From DASTBU01 sp035711845 (GTDB taxonomy: Bacteria > Acidobacteriota > Vicinamibacteria > Vicinamibacterales > 2-12-FULL-66-21), in assembly GCA_035711845.1 (NCBI GenBank), contig DASTBU010000053.1, forward strand, positions 1-40,496: DNA of 40,496 nt, given 5' to 3'. The notes below the pieces were generated by a model, which saw only the letters and a program-made list of their open reading frames with translations, was not told the origin of the DNA and did not search any database. Of the stretch, positions 26,505 to 33,750 are shown piece by piece. Numbering within the stretch: the first letter of the stretch is position 1; each line of letters opens with the position of its first letter. The position numbers and the translations under genes were made by a program.

Positions 26505-27680
26505 ATGTCGAGGGTTCGATCCGCGCGATTCCGACGCTCAGCGCATCTGGTCAGTTACTGGCGGGACGAGTCGCTCGTCATCAGGAACTACGCGACGGGT
26601 GTACTCGCCGCCGTACCGCCTTCGGTGGTCCAGGTGCTGAACATGTTCGACGAGTGGCGACCCGTCGCGTATCTCGCCGGCCGAACGGGTCTCTCTGCGT
26701 CAGCCGCGCGCCGGGTTGTTGCCCACCTCGAGGACGCAACGTTTCTGCAGCGCTGGAGCACATCGGCTGAAGAACGATCGTCGATGGACATGTGGAAAGC
26801 CTGGAACCCTGCGGCCGGTTTCTTCCACACTTCGACGCGCGACGTCCGCTTTCTGGATCCGAGAGAGACTGACCGGGATCTGCGCGCGAAGGCGCGCAGG
26901 GTCCGCATGCCACCGCCCGTCAAGCGATATCCGGCCGCCAGGCGCTACGAGCTCACGAAAGTGCGCTCCGATGGAGAGTTCGCACACGTGTTGCTGAACC
27001 GCAGAACATGGCGCCAGTTTGCCAGAACGCCTCTTGCGCTCGACAAGCTCGGTGTCCTGCTCGGGATGACGGGCGGCATCCAGCACTGGGCCTCACTGCG
27101 CGGGCAAGGCGATCTTCCGCTCAAGACCTCCCCGTCCGGCGGCGCGCGGCATCCGATCGAGTTGTATGTCTTCGCCCGGCGCGTCGAAGGCTTGCCCGGC
27201 GGCCTTTATCATTACGACGGATACCGCCACCGGTTGAACCTGCTGGCGACCCACCGGCGGCGCGTGCGCGTCCAGCGTTACCTGCCGACGCAGTTCTGGT
27301 ACGAGGGCGCGGCGGCGCTCGTCTTTTTCACCGCCGTGACGGCACGCTATCTCTGGAAGTACACGTATGCCCGCGCGTACCGCGCGTTGTTGATCGAAGC
27401 CGGCCATCAGTGCCAGACATTCTGCCTGTCGGCGACGTGGCTCGGCCTGGCACCGTTCTGCTCGATGGCGCTGGCCGATTCGCGCATCGAACAGGACCTC
27501 GGCCTCGACGGTGTCTCGGAATCCGTGTTGTACGCCGCCGGCGTCGGCATGCGTCCGGCCGGGGTGACGACGGCCTCGAAGCCTGCGGGGTATCGACCGC
27601 TGCAAGTACGACCGAATCCGCACGTGACCGAGGCTGCGCCGGCCGTCTCTGGAACTCGACGCCGGAAAACGAACCGCTGA
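26505..27680 (+). CDS. SagB-type FMN-dependent peptide dehydrogenase with winged-helix N-terminus
   Basis: SagB/ThcOx enzymes are nitroreductase-fold flavoproteins that oxidise azoline rings in peptides. The 391-residue product has an N-terminal winged-helix-like region (about 14-85; SYWRDESLVIRNY, SAARRVVAHLEDATFLQRW), similar in outline to PqqD/RRE leader-recognition domains. The catalytic domain is about 155-355: LNRRTWRQFARTPLALDKLG, the FMN-binding SPSGGARHPIELYVF (209-223), GLYHYDGYRH, then LLIEAGHQCQTFCLSATWLG (295-314) and VLYAAGVG. No YcaO or E1-like partner is present here, so the substrate and chemistry may differ from TOMMs. It is 33 nt after the small peptide gene. Confidence 0.9.
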   Translation: MSRVRSARFRRSAHLVSYWRDESLVIRNYATGVLAAVPPSVVQVLNMFDEWRPVAYLAGRTGLSASAARRVVAHLEDATFLQRWSTSAEERSSMDMWKAWNPAAGFFHTSTRDVRFLDPRETDRDLRAKARRVRMPPPVKRYPAARRYELTKVRSDGEFAHVLLNRRTWRQFARTPLALDKLGVLLGMTGGIQHWASLRGQGDLPLKTSPSGGARHPIELYVFARRVEGLPGGLYHYDGYRHRLNLLATHRRRVRVQRYLPTQFWYEGAAALVFFTAVTARYLWKYTYARAYRALLIEAGHQCQTFCLSATWLGLAPFCSMALADSRIEQDLGLDGVSESVLYAAGVGMRPAGVTTASKPAGYRPLQVRPNPHVTEAAPAVSGTRRRKTNR

Positions 27681-27699
27681 CCTGCTGCGGACGCGCTTT

Positions 27700-27765
27700 C
27701 CTCAAGGCTTCCGCCTTCGCCGAGGCTTCGGCGCACAAGTCGGCGGACAAGTCGGCGGGCGAGGC
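27700..27765. repeat. CTTCG-rich repeat with tandem CAAGTCGGCGG copies
   Basis: Between the SagB gene and the next ATG lie GGCTTCCGCCTTCGCCGAGG followed by the inverted GCCGA/TCGGC pair, and two direct copies of CAAGTCGGCGG (27736-27757 region). It resembles repeats at 4812-4863 and 15134-15187. I see no gene in the 121-bp gap. Confidence 0.6.
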
Positions 27766-27801
27766 GAACGACGTTTTCGATCTCGATTAGCGAGGACCGT
27801 C

Positions 27802-29562
27802 ATGATCGTCCAACTCGATCGCATCGTCTTCGACCACACTCCGGGCGCGGCGGCGAACGACGCGCTGAGCATACGGATCGATCGGGCGAACACGGCGCCC
27901 GACTGGATCCGCGGCGCCACCGACACCAGCTACGCAGCCTACGCGCTGGTGCCGGCGCTGGATCAGCAGCTCACCATCCATGCAGACTTTTCGTTCCCGG
28001 ATCCCCTGCTCGCGTCCGCCACGCCGATCGAGGTGCGAGCGACGGCAACCGATCAAAACGACGCCATCCTTGGCAACGTCAGCCCGACCACCGTCCCTCC
28101 TGGAGGAGGGAGGGTGGTGCTGCCTCTCACCGATGTGCAGCTCTGGAACCGTGGGATTGGTCGATACGAGGTGGGCTGGGAATGGCAATTCCGCGTAACG
28201 CCGGGTGCTCAGTGGATCGACCTCGAGCACACTCATCACGTCGTGTATGTCACGCTCGACGAGCCGAAGGCGCCGTGGAGCCAGGCGCCCGGCGGGCCGC
28301 ACGCTCTGTGGCTGTGGATACGCGCGTTGGACTGGGCGTGCGCCTGGGCGAACAGCGTGACGCTGACTTCGACTGGGGCGTCCGGGGCAGCGAAGAAGGC
28401 CCTCGGGAGACTCGAGATGGGGCTGTTCAATCTGGGCCGTCGCGACGTCGTTCCTCTGCAGTACCTCGACGCAGGCGGCGCCGAATACACGCAGGACTTT
28501 CCGGACCGTGTGTTTTTCCTGAGCGCGTTCCTCAATCTGCTCGACGGCACACCGGCACCAGATCGGGGCACGCAGGTCAACTGCTCGGACTGCGCGTCCG
28601 CACTGGCCACCTTTGCAAACGCCCTGGGGTGCGACACCGTGCAGAAGCAGATCGACCACCAGGACGACAACATGCTGCGCACCAATCGAATCGTCCTGAT
28701 CGGCGAGAGCGATCCTCCCGAGACGCACTGGTTTTCGTATCACGAAGTGGTGGTCCGTGAAAGGGCATCTGATAAAGCGCTTCTGGTGCACGACGCAACG
28801 CTCATGATCGACACCGACAGGGATCCGACCCGCGAAGGCGAGCGCCACGAATTCGATCTGGCCGAGGGTATGGAGTTGGGCCAGTTCGTCGAGGATCCAG
28901 GCACGTTCCGCTACGCCCATCGGCTGGTTCAGCCCGAGCAGTGGGCGGCCGGCGCGCTCCTGGACATCTCCTTCCGGTGCATCGACGAGTGCATGGGGGT
29001 GGCAAACCCACCCGACCCGAGCACCCAGCGCCGATATCAGCGCATTCGCAGCGAGATCGATCGTTTGGTGGCGCTCCCGGGACCGGAGTGGGTGCCCGAT
29101 CTCACCCCGCCGGTGATTCAGGGGTTCACCCTGTACGATCGCGTCAATAACCCGTGGCGACTTGCCGCCATGAAGAGGCTCGTGTCTCATTCAGCGGAGT
29201 TCTTCTACGTCGGGACCGGAAAGGGTGCGACTCGAGATCAGCGGATGCGGATCTCGATGGCGTACTGCCGCACGTCGCCCGACGCGAATGAGGCGCTCGC
29301 GTGGCTCCTCGCCCAGAGGGAAACGCCCCACACGACAATTGGGACGACCGGTGAGCGCCTGGGAGACGCGTCGTTCGGGACACAGCGGAACGCCGGGCTG
29401 TTTTTCATGAGGGGAAACGCCATCGTCCAGATGCTCAGCACGGGCCGGGAGCGCGCTCCGCTGCCGAACTTCGCCCGGGAGATGGATGACAGAATCAAAC
29501 GGCTGCCGCAGAGGACTCCGGACCGCCAGGTGGTTCGAGAGGACGAGAAGGTCAGCACCTGA
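27802..29562 (+). CDS. Protein with transglutaminase-like Cys-His-Asp pattern, unknown family
   Basis: The 586-residue product is a soluble protein with no signal peptide. Residues 1-150 look like beta-sandwich domains (TIHADFSFPDPLLASATPIE, WEWQFRVTPG). At about 255-340 there is a papain/transglutaminase-like core: NCSDCASALATFANALG gives C-x-D-x-A with Cys261, HWFSYHEVVV gives His314, and LLVHDATLMID gives Asp331. A C-terminal part (about 470-555, ending LFFMRGNAIVQMLSTG) resembles small extracellular binding domains. It follows the SagB gene with 121 bp between them on the same strand. The fold call comes from motif spacing only; protease, amidase or cross-linker activity are all possible. 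Confidence 0.6.
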   Translation: MIVQLDRIVFDHTPGAAANDALSIRIDRANTAPDWIRGATDTSYAAYALVPALDQQLTIHADFSFPDPLLASATPIEVRATATDQNDAILGNVSPTTVPPGGGRVVLPLTDVQLWNRGIGRYEVGWEWQFRVTPGAQWIDLEHTHHVVYVTLDEPKAPWSQAPGGPHALWLWIRALDWACAWANSVTLTSTGASGAAKKALGRLEMGLFNLGRRDVVPLQYLDAGGAEYTQDFPDRVFFLSAFLNLLDGTPAPDRGTQVNCSDCASALATFANALGCDTVQKQIDHQDDNMLRTNRIVLIGESDPPETHWFSYHEVVVRERASDKALLVHDATLMIDTDRDPTREGERHEFDLAEGMELGQFVEDPGTFRYAHRLVQPEQWAAGALLDISFRCIDECMGVANPPDPSTQRRYQRIRSEIDRLVALPGPEWVPDLTPPVIQGFTLYDRVNNPWRLAAMKRLVSHSAEFFYVGTGKGATRDQRMRISMAYCRTSPDANEALAWLLAQRETPHTTIGTTGERLGDASFGTQRNAGLFFMRGNAIVQMLSTGRERAPLPNFAREMDDRIKRLPQRTPDRQVVREDEKVST

Positions 29563-29624
29563 GCGGCCCGTCGCGTGCTGCAGGAACAGGTCTGGCGATA
29601 CAATCAACAGCCGGAGGGCCTTTC

Positions 29625-31466
29625 ATGCGCCGCATCGTTCTGCTCGGCTGCACGCTCCTGGTCGCCGTCCCGGTTCTTCAAGCTCAGCGGACGGTCAAGC
29701 CCGTCCTGCACGGCCGCCACTGGGTGGCCATCACCGGCAAGCCGCTCGGCGCCACGGCCGGCGCCATGATCTTCCAGAAGGGCGGGAATGCCGTGGACGC
29801 CGCGTGCGCCATGCTCGGCGCGGTCTCCACGATGTGGGACACGCTCGGCTGGGGCGGCGAAACCCAGGCCTTGATCTACAACCCGACGACGAAGAAGGTC
29901 GTCGGCATCAACGCGCTCGGCGTTGCGCCGAGCGGCGCCACCCCCGAATTCTTCCGCGGCAAAGAGATGGCCTACCCGCCCGAGTTCGGACCGCTCGCGG
30001 CGGTCACGCCGGGAACACCGGGCGGGCTGATGACGATGCTCGCCGAGTTCGGAACGCTCAGCCTGAAGGACGTCCTCGCGCCGGCTATCGAGATGGCCGA
30101 AGGCTACGCGATCGAGGCGCAGGCGGCCACCGCCATCGAACGGCAGAAGGCCGAGATCAAGAAATGGCCGTACTCGAAGGCCGTGTTCCTGCCCCACGCC
30201 GGCGAAGAGCATGAAGCGCCGCACGCCGGCGAGATCTTCCGGCAGGCGGACCTTGCCGCGACGCTGAAGAAACTGGTCGAGTCCGAGGAGCAGGCGCTCG
30301 CCGCCGGCAGGAATCGCAAAGAGGCCATCTACGCAGCCTACGACCGCTTCTACAAGGGCGACATCGCGCAGGAGTTCGTGAGGGGCTCCCGGGAGATGGG
30401 CGGTCTGCATACCACAGACGATCTCGCGCGCTGGAAGGTCCACATCGAAGAGCCCGCGATGACGAGCTACAAGGGCGTCGACGTGTACAAGCTGACGGTG
30501 TGGACGCAGGGGCCCGCGCTGCTGCAGGCGCTCAACATGCTCGAAGCGCTCGACGTCAAGGCGATGGGCTACAACAGCGCCAGGTACATCCACACGCTCT
30601 ACCAGGTGATGAACATGGCGTTCGCCGACCGCGACTTCTACTACGGCGACACCTACTTCCCGCCGGAGGAGCCGATCAGGGGCCTGCTGTCCAAGGAGTA
30701 CGCGCAGGCGCGGATCAAGTCGATCGACTGGACGATGAACGATCCGCGCGTGAAGCCCGGCGATCCATATCCGTACCAGGGTGGGACGAACCCGTTCCTG
30801 AACCTGCTGCAGCAGTGGGGCACGGAGAAGACGACCAGCTCCCCGGCGAGCAGCGGCGAACGTTCCTTCGAGGAAGGGTTCACGGCGGGCACGACGTCGA
30901 TCCAGACAGCCGACAAGGAAGGCTGGGTTGTCTCGATCACGCCGAGCGGCGGCTGGATCCCGGCCGCGATTGCCGGGCGGACAGGGATCGGGATGAGCCA
31001 GCGCATGCAGAGCTTCGTGCTCGATACCGCGCAAGGTCCGTTCAACGTCCTCGAGCCCGGCAAACACCCGCGCGTGACGCTGACCCCGAGCCTCGCGCTC
31101 AAGGACGGCCGGCCGTATCTCTCCTTCGCCGTCCAGGGCGGCGACACGCAGGATCAGAACCTGCTCCAGTTCTTCCTCAACGTCGTGGAGTTCGGGATGA
31201 ACGTGCAGCAGGCCACAGAAGCGGCAAACATCAACAGCTACCAGATGCGCAGCTCGTTCGACGATCACCGGTCCGAGCCGGGCCGCCTGACGCTCAACGA
31301 GGCCGTCCCGGACTGGGTGCGCCAGGAACTGCGCGCGATGGGCTATCGCCTCGACTACCAGCGCCTCACGTCAGGCCCGATCAACGCGATCTTCTTCGAC
31401 TGGAAGAACGGCACGTTCTGGGGCGGCTCGAGCAACCACGGAGAGGATTACGGGATAGCGTGGTGA
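29625..31466 (+). CDS. Gamma-glutamyltransferase-family Ntn hydrolase, divergent
   Basis: The 613-residue secreted precursor has a signal peptide (about 1-20). It has the GGT fold: GGNAVDAACAMLGAVSTMWDT, LGWGGETQALIYN, and the autocleavage site FTAGTTSIQTADKEGW with Thr423 as the probable N-terminal nucleophile after processing into two subunits; SQRMQSFVLD and PRVTLTPSLALKDG follow. The classical Arg that binds the glutamate alpha-carboxylate (the REtAP motif) appears to be replaced by INALGVAP, so the substrate may not be a gamma-glutamyl compound. GGAGGG lies 8 nt upstream of ATG. It follows the transglutaminase-like gene by 62 nt on the same strand and may be part of the same unit. Confidence 0.9.
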   Translation: MRRIVLLGCTLLVAVPVLQAQRTVKPVLHGRHWVAITGKPLGATAGAMIFQKGGNAVDAACAMLGAVSTMWDTLGWGGETQALIYNPTTKKVVGINALGVAPSGATPEFFRGKEMAYPPEFGPLAAVTPGTPGGLMTMLAEFGTLSLKDVLAPAIEMAEGYAIEAQAATAIERQKAEIKKWPYSKAVFLPHAGEEHEAPHAGEIFRQADLAATLKKLVESEEQALAAGRNRKEAIYAAYDRFYKGDIAQEFVRGSREMGGLHTTDDLARWKVHIEEPAMTSYKGVDVYKLTVWTQGPALLQALNMLEALDVKAMGYNSARYIHTLYQVMNMAFADRDFYYGDTYFPPEEPIRGLLSKEYAQARIKSIDWTMNDPRVKPGDPYPYQGGTNPFLNLLQQWGTEKTTSSPASSGERSFEEGFTAGTTSIQTADKEGWVVSITPSGGWIPAAIAGRTGIGMSQRMQSFVLDTAQGPFNVLEPGKHPRVTLTPSLALKDGRPYLSFAVQGGDTQDQNLLQFFLNVVEFGMNVQQATEAANINSYQMRSSFDDHRSEPGRLTLNEAVPDWVRQELRAMGYRLDYQRLTSGPINAIFFDWKNGTFWGGSSNHGEDYGIAW

Positions 31467-31478
31467 AGCAGTTGCCAC

Positions 31479-31506
31479 TTTCCAGTTTCCAGTTCCCAGT
31501 TCCCAG
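31479..31506. repeat. Heptamer tandem repeat (TTTCCAG/TTCCCAG)n
   Basis: Four consecutive units, TTTCCAG twice and TTCCCAG twice, lie 12 nt after the stop of the gamma-glutamyltransferase-like gene. It is the same 7-bp period as elsewhere with a different unit. Confidence 0.85.
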
Positions 31507-31580
31507 CTCAGAGCGGATGGCTGATAGGGTGCCAGCGTTGCATCGGAGCCATCCTTACTAACTCGAACGGCACGGCCTTA

Positions 31581-31650
31581 GCACGACGACACGATGATCA
31601 CGACGAACCCCCGAGACAGAGTAACTATCGTGTCCATCGTGTCGTCGTGC
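31581..31650. repeat. Perfect 16-bp inverted repeat with 38-nt loop
   Basis: GCACGACGACACGATG (31581-31596) is exactly inverted at 31635-31650, and shorter direct copies of the word ATCGTG recur in and after the loop. It lies in the 310-bp non-coding gap 31467-31776 between convergent genes and may be a terminator or an inserted repeat. Confidence 0.8.
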
Positions 31651-31747
31651 CCATCGTGAGGTACCTTCCTGGCGTTCAGCGAAATTAGTTGAGCGCTCGG
31701 GCGATCCGTCTCCCGATCTGGCTGATTCAGTCCGGTCGGGAACAACC

Positions 31748-31768
31748 AGCTGACAGCTGAGCGCTGGA
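31748..31768. repeat. Short heptamer repeat (AGCTGAC/AGCTGAG)
   Basis: Three units (AGCTGAC, AGCTGAG, CGCTGGA) lie just before the stop of the MscS-related gene. They belong to the same class as the other 7-bp repeats. The rest of 31467-31776 has no gene I can support. Confidence 0.6.
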
Positions 31769-31776
31769 TACCTGAT

Positions 31777-32475
31777 TCACACGTGCGGCAGCTTGTCCGA
31801 GGGCTCCGCCGACTCGCGGACCTGGCGCTCGAGCATACCCTGCACGACGTCCTTCGATCCGAGCCCGACCGCCAGGGCCAGCGCCAGCACGATGCCGCCG
31901 AATACGATGGCGAACGCCAGCGGCAGGATGTTGCGGCCGATGCCGAGGTGGTCGAGCGCCATGGCCCACGCGACAATCAGCACCAGCCACTTGACCCCGA
32001 GCCCCAGCAGCCGCGCCGCGGGTAACTGCAGGTTCACGGTGCCGATGAGGACCGAGCGCGCCAGGAACCGCGCGAGCAGGGACCCGAGCACCAGGATCAG
32101 CAGCGCCGCCAGAACGTTCGGCATGTAGCGGAACATCGTCCGCGCGAACTCCTCCGGCATGGCTGCGTCGAGCGCGCTGAGACCGACGAGCAGCCCGGCG
32201 ATCAGAATCGTCCACATGACAATGCGCGCGACGACAGCCGACGGGCCGGCCGAGCCGGGCCAGTCCACGAGCGCTCCAAACCCCCACTGCTCCGCCCGGT
32301 GATCGAAGCGAATCCCCACGAGCGCTTTGAGCACGAGCGTGCGCACGAGGTAGGCGACGATGAACGATCCGAGCAGGATGACGATCAGCCCGAGGAGCCC
32401 CGGCAGGAAGTCCGTCACGCTCTCGACCATCCGCAGCGCTGCGCCGCTCAGCATGGCCTCGACCTGATCCCACAT
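31777..32475 (-). CDS. MscS-related conserved TM-helix protein without the MscS beta domain
   Basis: The 232-residue product has about five TM segments. Two or three copies of the conserved TM-helix pattern are visible: LLGLIVILLGSFIVAYLVRTL, NVLAALLILVLGSLLARFL, and ILPLAFAIVFGGIVLALALAVGLGSKDVV. The last resembles the MscS pore helix and its end, but the middle beta domain and cytoplasmic cage of MscS are missing. Such proteins are annotated as mechanosensitive-channel-like; the channel function is not proven. It follows the glycosyltransferase gene with 27 nt between, in one operon with treS. GAGAGG lies upstream of the ATG. Confidence 0.85.
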   Translation of the reverse strand: MWDQVEAMLSGAALRMVESVTDFLPGLLGLIVILLGSFIVAYLVRTLVLKALVGIRFDHRAEQWGFGALVDWPGSAGPSAVVARIVMWTILIAGLLVGLSALDAAMPEEFARTMFRYMPNVLAALLILVLGSLLARFLARSVLIGTVNLQLPAARLLGLGVKWLVLIVAWAMALDHLGIGRNILPLAFAIVFGGIVLALALAVGLGSKDVVQGMLERQVRESAEPSDKLPHV

Positions 32476-32502
32476 AGATGCCTCTCTCTTCTGTGACGCG
32501 CC

Positions 32503-33750
32503 TCACCGGCGAAGCTTCACCGGCTTGAAGCGCTCCGGCCAGCGCCACTGCGATACAAGATATGGCTTCTCGGTCTCGAACACGACCGCGAGGCGCTCGA
32601 TCCGGCCCTCGGCCTCGTCGGGCGCCAGGTGCCGGACCTCGAGAATGAACGACGCCAGCCACGCAAGGTAGAGCGGCGTCAGCGACCGCAGCAGATGGTC
32701 GCGCGCGATCACACGCATCCGGTGCCCCATGGCGAAGTCGTACACGGTTCGAGCCCAGAGCGCCGGGTCCACGCGGAATGTTTCGAGCGGTACGCCGGCG
32801 AGCCGCCGCCACTGCAGCATGGCGAGCGGCGGCAGCACCTCGGCCCAGACCTCCTCCAGCTCGCGCGATGCCAGCCGAAACGACTCGACGAGGGCGGACA
32901 CGTCAACGTCGGGCGGGTCGGGGACCGGGCCGGATTCCCCGACCAGCGGCAGCGGACGCGATCCCCGGATTCGCTGCCACGTCGCGGCTCGCCGCTCCAT
33001 TTCGGTGAACAGCGAGCCGACGACCTGCGAAACCGTCGTGCCGAGATCGAGCGACGGACGCTCCTCGACGCTACGCTCCACCGGCGCCTGGGCGACCCGG
33101 AATCCACCCGTGACGGCCATCGCCGCGAGCGAGAGGTCGATGCCGATCTGTCCACTCTCGGTCTGCCAGATAGGCTCGTCTACGACCGACTCGATGAGCT
33201 GTCGCGAGCAGCCGAAGTCGGGACCGATCGGCCAGCGCAGCCTCACGCCAAAGAGCGAGCGGAACACCGGGTAGACCAGTCCGTGGACGAGCGCTCCTGA
33301 AAACGGGTGCCGGCGGTAGGCCGGGGACACGAAGTCCGCCGTATCCTGCCGGAGCGGCTCGAGAAAGCGGTCGAGGCCGCCCGGCGCCCGGGTCGAACGC
33401 GGATCGACGATCACGCACGCCCTGGCCTCGCGAGCCTGGGCCTCCTGCAGGATCGCGTGAAGGGCCCGCGCCCGGCCGATGAGACCGTGATACGGAATGT
33501 TCAGCGCATCGCCCGGCTGCAATCCATATTTGACCTCCCCGACGATGCCGTCGTGCCCTGCGGATGCGACGAGCGCTGCAATCGTGCCGTCGTCGGAAGC
33601 CGGGTGAGCCACTACAATCCCCCATCGAACGGGGGACGCCTGCCGGGTCAGCGAGGCCACGAGCTCGCGCACCGCTTCCGCGGCTCCGGTGCGGCCATCC
33701 GTCGGAAGGCCGACGATCACGTCGGCCCCGGCGCGTGCCGGCTCAGTCAT
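32503..33750 (-). CDS. GT-A-fold glycosyltransferase, glucosylglycerate-synthase-like
   Basis: The 415-residue product has a GT-A Rossmann-like start (ADVIVGLPTDGRTGAAEAVR), the region YRRHPFSGALVHGLVYPVFR and PIGPDFGCSRQLIE, which recalls GT81/GT78-type sugar-glycerate synthases. Where those enzymes have a DxD metal motif this one shows VDPRS (about residues 115-119), so metal or donor use may differ. The ATG at 33750 overlaps the treS stop by 8 nt (ATGACTGA) and is preferred over Met 33792, which would overlap treS by 50 nt. It sits in a treS-GT-MscS-like operon; a compatible-solute role is inferred. Confidence 0.7.
   Translation of the reverse strand: MTEPARAGADVIVGLPTDGRTGAAEAVRELVASLTRQASPVRWGIVVAHPASDDGTIAALVASAGHDGIVGEVKYGLQPGDALNIPYHGLIGRARALHAILQEAQAREARACVIVDPRSTRAPGGLDRFLEPLRQDTADFVSPAYRRHPFSGALVHGLVYPVFRSLFGVRLRWPIGPDFGCSRQLIESVVDEPIWQTESGQIGIDLSLAAMAVTGGFRVAQAPVERSVEERPSLDLGTTVSQVVGSLFTEMERRAATWQRIRGSRPLPLVGESGPVPDPPDVDVSALVESFRLASRELEEVWAEVLPPLAMLQWRRLAGVPLETFRVDPALWARTVYDFAMGHRMRVIARDHLLRSLTPLYLAWLASFILEVRHLAPDEAEGRIERLAVVFETEKPYLVSQWRWPERFKPVKLRR

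Noticed and set aside
26505..29562. Full TOMM (thiazole/oxazole) cluster
   Set aside because: Only SagB is present; I see no YcaO or E1-like gene in the window, so calling it a TOMM cluster would go beyond the evidence.
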